Source of the DNA: Steinernema hermaphroditum
Taxonomy: Eukaryota; Nematoda; Chromadorea; Rhabditida; Steinernematidae
DNA length: 64,000 nt
Assembly: GCA_030435675.1 (NCBI GenBank)
Contig: CM059624.1
Span: 11,866,769 to 11,930,768, forward strand
Direction: 5' to 3'
Positions 1-11,023 of the stretch are shown here, one piece after another. Under the pieces are notes generated by a model. That model ran no database searches. It saw only the letters and a program-made list of their open reading frames with translations, and had not been told where the DNA came from. Every line of letters begins with the position of its first letter. Positions within the stretch are counted from its first letter, which is position 1. Made by a program: the position numbers and the translations under genes.

Positions 1-84
1 CGCCGTGTAGAGGAAGCCAGGGTTGTCGAGTAGAATGGTGGTGGTCATGTTGAAGTCCTGGGTAACTGTGGTGAAGTAGCTCAT
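1..84 (-). CDS. 5' exon of a nematode 7TM chemoreceptor, cut by window edge
   Basis: A 28-codon open 5' segment starts at ATG 84-82 on the minus strand and runs off the left edge. It reads MSYFTTVTQDFN, then an MTTTIL segment, and ends GFLYTA. The spacing and the words TT.IL....GF.YTA match the N-terminus of the complete 7TM receptor at 7308-8649 (FSTTVILTDGFFYTA), so this is most likely a paralogous receptor. Only the extracellular N-terminus and the start of TM1 are present, so function cannot be judged. Confidence rests on the similarity to the downstream paralog. Confidence 0.6.
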   Translation of the reverse strand, partial: MSYFTTVTQDFNMTTTILLDNPGFLYTA

Positions 85-742
85 TTGAACTGAGTGCGTG
101 ATCGTCGGAGCGAAAGGCGCCTCCGCCCCTTTGCGAGAAAAACAGGAGTTCGAAAAGTGATTTATTGGGAAAACAGCTGGAACTTCCACAGAATGCAGAT
201 GGGTGCGTAATTGGGGCGAGGTCTGTAGGTTTACGAAGCATTCTTGGAATGCGTGAGGACAGATCTAACGACTTCCTGAATGATGCATGATTCGACCTCG
301 AGCAGCAGTGGCACAAGCAAAGTAATGTTTAAACGCAAAGAAGGCCTCCTTTGCAGACAGTCTATATGTTCTGCATTCTAAACGTCTGTAGTTTACTGTC
401 TGACCAGTCGATTTCAGACAGTTCCGCAAAGTACATACAATTTGCAAGAAAGCACAGACGTCAAAAATAAAACTCTGTCTGCAAAACTAACTGCTGTGTC
501 TGCGTAGAGCGTTTCATTTACACTTTGCGAGTTATTTTGAAAGCGGTTGTTCTTCAAACAGTTCCTAACCGACACTACTAAGCAAAACAAATGGGTCTCG
601 TGTTCCATATACAACTTATTCCAAACCATTCTCGGATCGATCGCGGATTTATGCTTAACCATCTCAATAACAATTCAACATAATTCAACTTAGCATTAGT
701 TTGAGCAAATAACTCCAATTAAAACAACATAAACTAGCGGAC
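85..742. other. Intergenic, rich in AGACAGTC/TCTGTCTG words
   Basis: Between the edge receptor and the 3' end of TMCO1. No convincing gene. From about 350 to 560 it holds many short words of the type GACAGTCT, TCAGACAG and TCTGTCTGC in both orientations, which recur in other noncoding parts of the window (see findings). Confidence 0.5.
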
Positions 743-1356
743 CTAGCGAAGATAATTAAACTGCTGGTTTCCGGTAGGAGGAGGGGCGAACATTCCGGGA
801 GTCTGCTGACGGTTCATCGCGCGCGAAGGGGCGAAGCCGAGCGCCTTCTGGAGATTCTGGCGAATGGTCATCGTGCAGAGGATGTAGAGGAAGATGAAGC
901 TGCAGTCGGTGTAGTCATCGCCGGCGAGATTACGGTGGCTCAGGCCTTGGACGAAGGAGATCGGCGTGAACGGGAGCTTCGCGACGACGACACCATCGAA
1001 TATGCTGGAAGGCACAGTTATAAGAAGCGGGATTGGAGGCGAAAGACTCACTTGTTGAAGGTGCTCAGAAGAGCGGTGAAGGTGAATCCGATCGCCAGCA
1101 TAGACTTCATCTTGAACATGGAGAGATCACGGTTGGTCGCCTTCAAGCGCTCTTCTTCGCGCTCGATCTTGCGCTTCTGGTTCTTCCCTTCCGTTACGGT
1201 CTCCTTGCGGCGCTCAAGCTTCTTTGCCTTCCGGTCCATGTCCGCCTTCAGGCGTTGGTATTCCTCGCGGCGGTAGACGAGAACATACGTCAGACCTTCG
1301 CCCAAAAGGGCCGTGAAGATGGAGATCAGAATGATCAAAACGCAGTCAGCATACAT
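743..1356 (-). CDS. TMCO1: TMCO1, ER calcium load-activated channel / translocon factor
   Basis: Two exons, 1356-1052 and 1004-743, join in phase to give 188 aa, the same length as human TMCO1. The protein is a conserved ER membrane protein of the Oxa1/GET1/EMC3 superfamily, involved in multipass protein insertion and reported to act in ER calcium release. It shows TM1 near residues 5-27, a charged coiled coil (residues 30-85, YRREEYQRLKADMDRKAKKL), TM2, then LPFTPISFVQGLSHRNL and GDDYTDCSFIFLYILCTM, all hallmark family stretches. The C-terminal tail is PPPTGNQQFNYLR. TTTAG 12 bases before the ATG is a likely trans-splice acceptor. PheRS beta lies 168 bp upstream on the same strand, a spacing compatible with an operon. 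Identification is firm. Confidence 0.96.
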
Positions 1357-1524
1357 GGCGGTACCCGTCTAAAGTCAACGTCCAAGTAAAATGTATTAAA
1401 ATCATAGAGGCATTGTGTGATTCACACGTATGGACATCCACTATGCGACACATTTTCCACCGGCTAAAGAACGCTTCAACATTAAACTTTAAAACAACAA
1501 ACAACGAATAAATAGAAAAACAAT

Positions 1525-3647
1525 TCAGAGCAGAGGTTCAATGTTGATTTCGATGGCCGAAACTGGAAGGGTCAAGCCGAAGGCGGTGAGCACTTCGGGG
1601 TGCAGGATACCCATTCTTCCGAGCACGACGTCGTTAGGGCCAACAATGGCGGCGCAGCGTCCGTTGAAGTAGGTAGGGCACTGATCTTCGCGGATGTAGT
1701 AGCTCTTCTTGTTAAAGCCGTAGGGAATGCCGATCAACTGCATAACACGGTCAAGGAATCCGTGGATGATTTCGAATCCTGCCGTTCTGTTCATATAAAC
1801 GGCCGCGAGTCTCCGTTCGTTGCGCGCCCCGACTTCTAGAAACAGAGACTTTCAATTGTGTCAACTGGCAACTTTCTGTACCTTTGTTGCTGTCATCTCG
1901 CAGAACAACATCTTGGATCTCGAACAGCCTCAGAGGGAGAGGCATATCGCGATTCGATGCTAGGGTCTTCAACAGTCCGGAAAGGAGATTTGTGCGGGCA
2001 ACTTGGAATTCCTGCGTCTTCGGGTTTGCGATGACGACACCGTTTCTAGAGAATTCGTCCTTCTCTTCCAAGCGTATTTTCGTTGTGAGGTCGTCCTTAG
2101 AGCACAGCGCGAAGTTGAGCGCTTCGGTCCAGCCGATCATAGCGAGATTGATCCGGAGAAGGTCAGTGAACTTGTTCATCGGCAAGGGTGCGCCAACGGT
2201 GTGCGCTTCGGGCAGCTTGTGGACGATGTTGTTGAAGCCGTAGGCGACGCCAACATCTTCGGCAATGTCGCACTCGTGGAGGACGTCGTGCCTCGTCGGT
2301 GGGATCACCACTGAAAGGGTGTCCGTGCCCTCGATCACCTTGGATTCGAGCGACATTCTCGACAGCAGCGAAGCCATCTCGTTCGCCGAGAGGTCAATTC
2401 CGATCTTCTTGTTGACTTCTTCCACTCGCACTGTTTCCGTTCGGTAGCTCAACTCGGGATAAACATGAACGGAGCCATCAGGCATAACAACTTCGACGGG
2501 TTCAACACTAAATTGCTCTGATGATCAACCTTTCAAAAAGTTCAGAATGACGCACGTATAGGGCTCCTTACAGTACTGACTGAAGAGACAGCAGAGAGTG
2601 TCCAAAGTGACCTTAGCCTTGGTCAGATCAGTCGCCGTCATTTCGATGAATATGTTCTTCGTGTTCAAAGTGATCTTCGAGTGATCACCTGAAAGTAAGT
2701 GATGAAAAGAGCGCAGTCAGATTGTGCATACTGTTAATCATAGGCGGCATTGACATGACAGTGCCCTTCGAGTCCAGAATAAGAGGATACGGGTGGCTAG
2801 GCTCAGATCCAATGATTGGGAGGTACTGCTTCATGTTCGTGTCTTTCTGAAGGCAAATTCGTGTAATTTTTATTGTGGAGGAGCGGCGCTACCTGGAATG
2901 TTTCGAGTAGTTTCGTAGCGTCCATCACTTCGGTTTGATTCAGTGCTCGGAAGACGATGTTCTTCTGCTCTTCGAATCGGTATTCGAATGGGCCTAAACG
3001 AAGTTCCTAGTTGGTTCATTGCGCTGTTCCTAACCGGTCACTGTATCCAAGTCGTGCGTTCCCATCGACACCAACGAACGCTTGCGACCAATATTCTGGT
3101 GGAGCTTGTCTTGGAGGTCGATGAAGCTATTGTAGGCTTCCTGGGTAATGGTGACATCGCGCAAGATGGCGGCGACGACAAACGGACGCTTGTCCATCGG
3201 CAGCTTTCCACCGCTTGTGTGGTCCTTCACAACCAATCGCACCATCTTCTCTGGCTTCGTTAGCTTATACATTGGCGGTTGTATCTTTTGCTCGAAGATC
3301 AGTAGGGCACGCGATAACCCTTCAACGCTGAGAAGGTCGTAGCGATTCGCCGGGAGCTCGATTTTGTATACTTCCTCTTCAGACAGTTTCTCCGCAACTT
3401 TTGAGCCCTTCTCCTTCTCGACCGATGCCTTCTCGGACGTCTAAATGCCGAAAGCATCAACACACAGATCAGGATTCAGCGACTTACCACTTCGTCCAAT
3501 TCCAACCCGTACTGGAAACAGAGCTCGTCCCACTCATGCTCAGCTAAACAGAAGGAACATGAGGCTGATACGACAGGACAGGAACTTACTCAGGACCTGG
3601 TCCATGTACTTGTCAAGCACAACCTTCTTGATTCCGACTGTGGGCAT
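1525..3647 (-). CDS. FARSB: Phenylalanyl-tRNA synthetase beta subunit, cytosolic
   Basis: Eight exons: 3647-3590, 3543-3488, 3440-3035, 2993-2893, 2846-2732, 2688-2556, 2507-1882, 1835-1525. All phases agree, giving 601 aa (human FARSB is 589). This is the beta subunit of the cytosolic alpha2beta2 PheRS that charges tRNA-Phe. Recognisable stretches are the N-terminal MPTVGIKKVVLDKYM, LPANRYDLLSVEGLSRAL, MSMPPMINSDHSKITLNTKN, IPPTRHDVLHECDIAEDVG and the C-terminal VGARNERRLAAVYMNRTAGF with YFNGRCAAIVG. The B3/4 and B5 regions and the catalytic-like B6-B7 core are intact. Introns are 40-48 nt. It may be the first gene of an operon with TMCO1. C. elegans symbol would be fars-3; confidence in family is very high. 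Confidence 0.97.
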
Positions 3648-5148
3648 CTTGTCGACAGTGCGCCCTGGAAAGATGTGAGATTTGTAGGAGACAGAAACAA
3701 GCGGAGTTGAGGGAAACGCGCGGAAATCACGGAGCGATCCAGAATCAAGCCTTATTACTGTTAAATAGGTAATATTTCCACACAAGCAACTAGAAAACGG
3801 CCAATGAGCAAGTCGAGAAAGCTTGCTTCGTTGGTTCTTAAGCCCGTGAGTTTGGGATACATTGCTTATTCCACAGGCCGCACCATATGCGAAAAGAGCC
3901 AAAGTGCTAAACAGCAGTTCTTCCTGTGTTGCGTATGTATCAAGAACAGCTACCAGCACAAAAAGACGCCTTTCCACAGGTTCATGATAAATCACATATA
4001 TGAAGCTCATGATTTTAGGTGATCCATGATTCAGGAAAACGCAGTGCATAATCGATTACCAGCAAGAAGTACAGGGAATACACCAGCGCTACGAATCACG
4101 CAAAACGCGGCGCAGAGCGAACGGAAATCGAATAGTACAAATCGAACAAACGCGGAAATTATTATATTCGGAGGCCCAAGGTCGGCAATGATGTGATACA
4201 GTTCTTCTTCACATGAACAAACGGAATTTCACAGCCAGGATCCAGAATTTACTCCATTTATTCCTGATTTCAGCAAAACTACACTTCGCTTGGACGTAAA
4301 ATGATCTGCAGCGGCCTTCTATGGTCACAATCACCGCACGTAGCTTGTATCACATCGCTGCAAAACTCAACGAGTTCATATTCGAATTTTCACGCCCAAA
4401 ATCCACGAATTCTCGGCAAATTTTTCACTGCGCATAGTCAGAACCCAGCTTTCCCAGATTATCACGGAGCACAGGATGATTGGGGTGGAAGAAGGGCAAT
4501 AAATCGAGAGAAAGGCCACCGAAATCAGAATTGCGTCATTCTGAACTGTCGAAGTTTCACAATGCCGACAAAGCAATCGAAATGCGAACGAAAGACAACA
4601 AGGTCCATTTTATTTGCCGTTCGAACGCCGACATCGCACTCAATGCCAACTGAAGACCAGACAATGTCATAAGCTGATGAAGATATGATGATGTAGATCA
4701 TTTCCGATGAATTATATGTGCGTTAATGGACAAATGTCGCTTGTGCCAACGTCGATATCGATAGGTCGTCGAACAGCGCGGAAGATAGCAGAAGTCAGTG
4801 GAACCATAATCATAAGGGACAAGATTTCGTTAGCATGAGGGTTGGGGGCAGATCAGGCATGTCCTTTAGTTAGCAGTTTACACAGTCGAGCCCCATACGT
4901 GTGTCATTGGCTGATTCGTGTGTGCCACTGAAGGACTAGTCGTGCACGACCCGTGCTGTGTCATCCAACGAGGATACGGTAAATATTCTTCTTTATGTTT
5001 CTTAGCCGTTTCTTTCCGTTATGGGTTTCTCAGCAGTTACCGAAGTCGAAACTGTTCATTTGTTTATCTTTGACTACTTGTGAAAAGAGACAACGCTGTA
5101 GTGTTCACCAGTTTTATTATATTGAGCAACGTCAAGAATCGCGTCATA
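3648..5148. other. Intergenic, no gene recognised
   Basis: About 1.5 kb between the start of PheRS beta and the stop of the RNase-like gene, so it holds the PheRS promoter and the other gene's 3' region. Short open frames occur on both strands (for example 4301-4672) but lack splice context, family similarity or coding-like composition. No RNA gene or repeat was recognised. Confidence 0.4.
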
Positions 5149-6510
5149 CTAAGCCGCCTCGCCTTCTGCCAGTCTTCGATCGTATTCCTCCATGAGCAGA
5201 TCGAACCTTTTTGTCTCGGTCAGTTGTCGGTCACTTTTGAGAAGACGGTCACATAAAGACAGCCATTTGATCTGTTCGTCGAACGACATCTGGTGCCTGA
5301 ACATCTTCTTGTACGTGGTGCTGTGGATCAGAGAGTTCTGCGTCATCCGATCGTCCATCCAGGAGTAGTCGTAGGAGATGCTGCTGTCGGCGGGCAGAAT
5401 CGGTCTCCTCTCCGGTCCGACGAAATAGGGCTGCACGAAGCGATTGGATAGGTCCACGAAGTTCGCACTTCTCTTTTTTCCGTCTTTGTCGCAAATGCCG
5501 ATTCTGTCCTTCACCGCTTCGGGTAGGTTCTTGTAGAAACGATGATATTCGGCCACGTCCATCACAAGACAAGCCTCTCTCTCGTCGACCAACTGAAGAA
5601 GGTGTTCGAAGCTTCGGCAGCTAGAAACGAGGCCCGAATCGAGGAGCTCCTCGAAAACTTCTGGATCGTCGGTCATCGAGCAGGTCAAGTAGTTGTCGAT
5701 ATAGCTTTGGGGGACGATGACTCGTGCCAAGTGCCCTCTTCCCATGTAGTAGTGGAGAAGAAGGATGAATGCCTTGGTTGAGAGCACCTCGAAGTAGTCG
5801 CGTGAGGGGATTAGGCGATTCATGGAGCCATCGAAGAGGAAGGGCCGATGGCGGTTGTAGACGACAGAGATGGACATTCCATCGATGATGACGGGGCGGA
5901 GAAGACGCACGTGGTCGCTGTGGTCCTGCAGGTTCTTGCGGGGAAGAATCTGGGGATTATTCGCATCTTCTAGTCCCCAGGTGACCATCGAGAGCAGTTT
6001 GACGCTTCGGTCTATGCGCTCCTTTTCTTCCGAGGTGGCGCCTCCCCACGCATTGCCTCCACTGATTCTGAGGGCCTGAGATGAAGTGGCAGAAGAAGTA
6101 GGCCGTCTCGGTTTTGGCTTCTCCTTCTCGACGAGCGCCCCCTGGATCTGCCTGTAGAAGCTGTTGGGACTCGACGTTCCGGAGGAGTCTTGTCTAGACT
6201 GCACGAAGCGTCTGTCGTTCTGGCCCTGTCTTTGGGTACTGTGATGGCTTCCGGATCTAGGGGACGACCGAGGATCGTAGTAGTTCGTTTCTTGTGAGCG
6301 ATCGTCCCATCGGTTTCTTGAAGAAGAAGCAGAAGGTGGCCGATAGGCTCTTCCAAAGCCGTCGTGGGAGTCTTCAGGATAGAAATCTTCGCGTGGTTCG
6401 CCAAATTTGCCACGATTCGGGTGATACCTTCTATTGTCGCTGAACTGTCCCGATCGATGGTCATCCCTGGGTGGCCAATCTTCGTCCCTCCTTCGTAATC
6501 CGTCATTCAT
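5149..6510 (-). CDS. Zc3h12a/NYN-type ribonuclease-like protein (RDE-8/Regnase family)
   Basis: A single intronless frame of 453 aa. TTTGTTTAG, three bases before the ATG, looks like a trans-splice acceptor and fixes the start. Residues 1-160 are low-complexity, rich in Arg, Ser, Asp and Gln. Residues about 205-370 resemble the RNase_Zc3h12a (PIN/NYN) fold: LLRPVIIDGMSI at D210 matches the RPVVIDGSN strand, followed by a GRGH...VIVPQSY strand and a late CLVMD (D318) acidic position. In nematodes this family includes RDE-8 and NYN proteins that cleave or stabilise RNAi targets. Two positions differ from active Regnase: DGSN is DGMS, and the paired YDD aspartates are not seen. Activity is therefore uncertain; an RNA-binding or scaffolding role is possible. 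Family call is moderately confident, orthology is not assigned. Confidence 0.72.
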   Translation of the reverse strand: MNDGLRRRDEDWPPRDDHRSGQFSDNRRYHPNRGKFGEPREDFYPEDSHDGFGRAYRPPSASSSRNRWDDRSQETNYYDPRSSPRSGSHHSTQRQGQNDRRFVQSRQDSSGTSSPNSFYRQIQGALVEKEKPKPRRPTSSATSSQALRISGGNAWGGATSEEKERIDRSVKLLSMVTWGLEDANNPQILPRKNLQDHSDHVRLLRPVIIDGMSISVVYNRHRPFLFDGSMNRLIPSRDYFEVLSTKAFILLLHYYMGRGHLARVIVPQSYIDNYLTCSMTDDPEVFEELLDSGLVSSCRSFEHLLQLVDEREACLVMDVAEYHRFYKNLPEAVKDRIGICDKDGKKRSANFVDLSNRFVQPYFVGPERRPILPADSSISYDYSWMDDRMTQNSLIHSTTYKKMFRHQMSFDEQIKWLSLCDRLLKSDRQLTETKRFDLLMEEYDRRLAEGEAA

Positions 6511-7307
6511 GATCTAAACAAAGCACGTTAGTAATGCACTCTTTTCAGAGTTTTGATTAGTGTTTCGTCGTTTACAAATCGTTGTTGTTACAGTAAGTAA
6601 CAGGGAACTCCCTGGTTGTTTTTGTCCTAGTTTTTATTCACGTCCAATAAGAAAAATGATACAACGAGTAATTGATGAGTACATTTTAATCACTCACCAG
6701 GAACACAAGTCTTGAATGGTCGCTAATCTGATGTGCCTCTGAGTAAACAGCTTTTAAAGGATGCACAAGCAAAATGAGAGTGTACCGGCCAATGAAGTCG
6801 CAAGCCAATGGAATCTGCATGGTTTGTTGTTTTTAGAGACGTTTGAAGCGTTTCATTCAAAGTGGCGTAGTAGAGAGAACATTCTGCAGGGCATTCGCTT
6901 TGAGAGTACGCAACCAAACTCTGATGTTTGTTCATTGTGACTATCAAGCTTATTGTATCGTATCTGATCCGAACCCTCAGAATCTTTGTTAGTTGAACAA
7001 GGCCGACCTTCTTCGCCAAATGCAGGCACGTGTTCCAGAGTGTTTCCAAAAATGTCTCAATAAAAAGCCTTCTTTGTGGCCAAGACATCTGCCCACATGA
7101 AAGACTCGAGCAGAGCCGGTTCACGCGAGATCAGAGAGGAACGCCGGAAAAAACCGGTGCATTCGACATCGATTCTGATAGGTCGCCAAAGCGATCTTTG
7201 TCTCCTGCCATCGTCTTCGACCATGAACAAGACGACGAACCCAAAAGGGACGGAAACCTCGACCACCCCGTCGACAAAGGCGTGGATGAGGCACAGGAGT
7301 CATCATT
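6511..7307. other. Intergenic, no gene recognised
   Basis: Promoter side of the RNase-like gene and 3' side of the chemoreceptor. A GC-richer patch at about 7050-7310 is open in several frames on both strands, but none has a start, splice signals or known family resemblance, so it was not called. Confidence 0.35.
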
Positions 7308-8649
7308 TCATTCTTTATGACCACTAGAATAATGGACAATCTTTGTAACTGTCGATATCGAGAGCCTGTTACTGTGCGGTGCCCTCCGTGCCATGAAGAT
7401 CCTAAAACCGCATACTAAAACTGTAACCTACACAACGGTGGAATTCCTTACTTTGTGGAGTCGTCGTGTGGAGTTTTTGCACACTTCAACGTGCTGAAAA
7501 CGGCATGGCGAAAGTGGTGAACGGTGAAGATGACGATTAGCGAATTGAACGCGTAGTAACTGTAGGTGAGCACTCTGACAAAGTCGATGAAACTTTTTGC
7601 GACGTTCACTTGAACATCTAAAGGAGGCACTGCTTGCTCGCTCGCTATGAATAGGACTCATACTAAATGAGACCAGCTGAGACCGGAGAAGGAACGGAAC
7701 GATGAAGAAGATGGGAAGGATCGCCTGGAGCGTGACGGAGTAAAGGAGCCGTTTCTCCGTTGGCGTCCTTACTCCGGAAACCTGCACTATTCCTGAAATG
7801 GAATTGTTGCTGGGTGAAGGGATAAGCACGAAAGGTTGGATCTGAAAGTTAAGAGGCTATTACTCACCGTTCGTTGCTTTCTTCTTGAACGTGAACACGA
7901 AGTGAGCAGTCCTCAGGCTCAGCACGAACGCCGTAATCGCCAAGAAGCAATACGTGTTGAGATGTGTTCTCAGGAGCCAAGCTGGAAACTGCACCACTAC
8001 GACGCAAACATCGTCTTTCACCACTTCGTTGTAAATGAAAAGGGAGCCCAGATAGAGCGCCTGAAATGTACTGTAAGATGGTCCTTCTTCTTTTCACTCT
8101 ACTGACCACAACAATGAAAACGAGAGGATAGCAGAATTTCACTTTTCTTTCGCTAAGCGTAATTTTGTGGCACACAGAAAGATATCGATCGACACTGGTG
8201 ACCTAAACTACGGTAGTCCCGCATTCACCGTATAATGGAAAGCTTACAAAGAGGGCGAAAAAGAAGGGCACTTGGAACATGTAGTTGATCTTCTGAATGG
8301 CGCAGCAGATTATGAAATTTGCCGGAAGCCCACTCAAGTAGAAAAATAAGTAAAATGAGCAAATCGTGAAGACACAGCAGCAAGCCAGGAAGCTGAACAG
8401 GGTGCCCCAGAAGAGGGATATCTAAATTGCCATCTTCTTAGCTACCTGAGCTTTGGAAGGAGGACCTACTTTATACCGTCCTTTGAAGATTTTCGTTTTC
8501 TGAATCAAACGGAGTACGAAGGAATTCAACAAAACGCCGCCAAGAGAAAGAATGACCGCGTAGGCGGCAGTGTAGAAGAATCCGTCGGTGAGGATTACGG
8601 TAGTGGAAAAGTCGAATTCGTGGTTGATTATGTGGGAGTAGTTGGGCAT
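7308..8649 (-). CDS. Nematode 7TM chemoreceptor (serpentine receptor, family unassigned)
   Basis: Seven exons: 8649-8470, 8421-8248, 8202-8107, 8060-7868, 7792-7664, 7617-7452, 7401-7308. Phases agree throughout, giving 343 aa, typical for nematode chemoreceptors. Seven hydrophobic segments are visible: AAYAVILSLGGVLLNSFVL (TM1), SLFWGTLFSFLACCCVFTI (TM2), PANFIICCAIQKINYMFQV (TM3), an SVDRYLSVC motif after TM3, KVKFCYPLVFIVVALYLGS (TM4), then TM5-TM7 and a basic tail. It probably sits in chemosensory neuron cilia and couples to G proteins. I could not place it in a named family with confidence. Introns are 45-75 nt. The fragment at 1-84 is a likely paralog, suggesting a local receptor cluster extending to the left. 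Confidence 0.82.
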
Positions 8650-9394
8650 GGATGCGGAACGCTCAGCTCATGCGTTTCCCTGAAAACAGGTGAGGTGAAA
8701 ACACGAGATCGTATATATAAGTGAATTACACAGCATAGAGCACTGTTCACACCCTAACAAAGAAGTTGGAAACGAGATTAAAATAGAAATAAGGGATAAC
8801 AAAAGGGTGCCCGAGGTTAGTAGAATTAGTGTCGAAGTGCTGGAGTCAAAATGTGCCACAATGTTAAAAGTGAATGCTTATTTCCATGGGGATGCAAATA
8901 GAGATTCGCTCAAAGAATTTACCATTCGGTTGAACAACCTCAGCCTATTTTGTGGGTAGGCGCCGGATTCCGCCATGGAACGTCTGCTTTTGACTAAAAA
9001 AACATGTTTTGGTCCAATTTTCGACCTCTTCATCTTATGCTCAGCTGCTTCATCTAACATCGTCATTTATGGATGACCAGAGGTGAAGGTGAGCGAAGAG
9101 CGCGCTATAAGAACATCAAATAGCAATCACTCAACGTGGAGGGCCAAACAAAAAACGCTCATATTCAGCGTTTCCAATAGATACACTGATGGAATTTTTC
9201 GTCGACTGTTAAAGGTGTTACGCGCCGACCGGGATGAGTTCAGTGCGTTGAGTTCAACATGAGCCTTAGGTGAATAAATTTGTGCATAGTAACTGTGGCG
9301 TCACCCACGCATCTCAAATGGTACGCATGTAACTACCTCTTGTAACTGTGTAACTACCTAACTTTTTTTCGACCTTTTCACAGACCTTAATGGC

Positions 9395-9467
9395 TCTTTC
9401 ACAAGGTGCCCTTACCGGCGCCGGCGCCTTTTCACATACAAGACGGTGCCGGCGACCTTGTGAAAGA
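9395..9467. repeat. Perfect-armed hairpin with GC-rich centre
   Basis: Left arm TCTTTCACAAGGT (9395-9407) is an exact inverted copy of ACCTTGTGAAAGA (9455-9467). The interior is unusually GC-rich for this AT-rich stretch, with CCGGCGCCGGCGCC on the left and GGTGCCGGCGACC on the right, which extends the pairing. It could be a small fold-back element or a structured noncoding RNA; nothing in the sequence decides this. Confidence 0.6.
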
Positions 9468-10662
9468 TACTTAAACGAGGGAAGCTAGTTTTACGAATAC
9501 AGTTACCCCATCCTTTCGCACCGGAGCCATTCCGATTGATGCGTAACACCTTTGGCCATACCTGTATCACTGATTCTTAAATGGGAACTAGAACGTGAAA
9601 AAATCGACATAATATAATGAGTGAAACTGAACTGTGGTTTATCAAGAATCGCTGTACTTGGTCGAGAAAATGAAATGTTGTACTTAAAATCACATAAACT
9701 CACACGAAATTCAGTTCCTTTCTGAGTTCTTATATTGCACTTTCGGAAATTTTAACGTGGAATAACCCCTAGAGAACTCGTCTTGCTCCTTTTTTACAAA
9801 TATAAAAAGAAGGCTACTGGATAACGTATCTTTAAAATTGGTGGTGTCAGAAATAAGATCTCGGATTTCTAGCGGTATGGCATAATAAATGAATATGGAA
9901 TAGTAAAGTAAATAGACTTAAAATGACGTGATAACTTTTCGATGACGCCGTTAAGACTCCAACAGAATATGCTCTTGTCAACAACAGAGGATAACTTTAC
10001 CGTCTGTCGCCAGATGCACCTGCCTCCGACTATTCCAATCTAAGAGAGTCGGGATGTGAACTTGCGTAAAACATATCAATTGGTTTGTTTACGCTACAGT
10101 TACATCATGCATCGATGCTGAGGGAAAACGTCAAGGAGACAAGCAGATGAGTCTAGTATTCAACTGGGCATGTGTGATGCCTGACACAGGCAACCAGTTT
10201 ATTCAATCAGCCGCATTATTACCGCCAACATGGGCGGTGTAAATCACCGCTACGGTAATCAAATTTCTCATAAATCGCCTTCCTTGAAAACAAAACTTCA
10301 CAGGAACTCATAAGTGGGGAAATGGCAATTAGGTGGACTGATCTCTGAGTAATAGTAAACGAACATAATATGTTCTTTAAGGATAGTTTGCAGGTAAGAT
10401 GAATCGATTAACGAAGCAATTTGTAAGCAAGAAATGCATTGAAAATGATGTGATAGAACTTCTGATAGAGAGATCTCTTTGTCAACAAAAATTTGATGCT
10501 TTAACTGCACATAAAGAATGACCACTTTCAATACATCAACTCAGTAACGACCCGAAGGCATTATACATTGAATATTAAATTAAAAGAAGCTATTAAACGC
10601 CGACTCCTTCCAATTAATTGAGCATCGATTAGCCCAAACGTGACTTAGAATTTTCTTGTTAT

Positions 10663-11023
10663 ATCCTGGGGTCATGAGAGCAAAGGACTGGGGCAGAGAT
10701 GGTTCAAGGCCTTTTCATCTGAACTGGGGATGGAATGAGTCATAGACCGGTGATAAGTTGAAGTAGATGGAACAGGGCATGGTTTAGTCATCATCACAGC
10801 AATTCCCTCTGCCTAGCCTCATGTGATGTGTTGTGACTCAGAATATCCTGGGGTCGGAGCAGAGGACTGGGGCATGGTTCAAGGCCTTTTATATAGACTG
10901 TGGAAAGAGCCATAGACCGGTGATAAGTTGAGGTATGCACCGGGGCAGAGCTGGGGCAGAGGCATGGATTCAGTCATCACCACGCCAATTCCCTCAGCCT
11001 AGCCTCATGTGATGTGTTGTGAC
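10663..11023. repeat. Tandem pair of ~180-bp repeats
   Basis: Copy 1 spans 10663-10837 and copy 2 spans 10845-11023, a period of 182 bp. Both start ATCCTGGGGTC, share GACTGGGGCA, GGTTCAAGGCCTTTT, CATAGACCGGTGATAAGTTGA and end CCTAGCCTCATGTGATGTG then TTGTGAC. Similarity is high but with small indels. No open frame is conserved between the copies, so this looks like a noncoding repeat family member duplicated in tandem. Confidence 0.85.
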
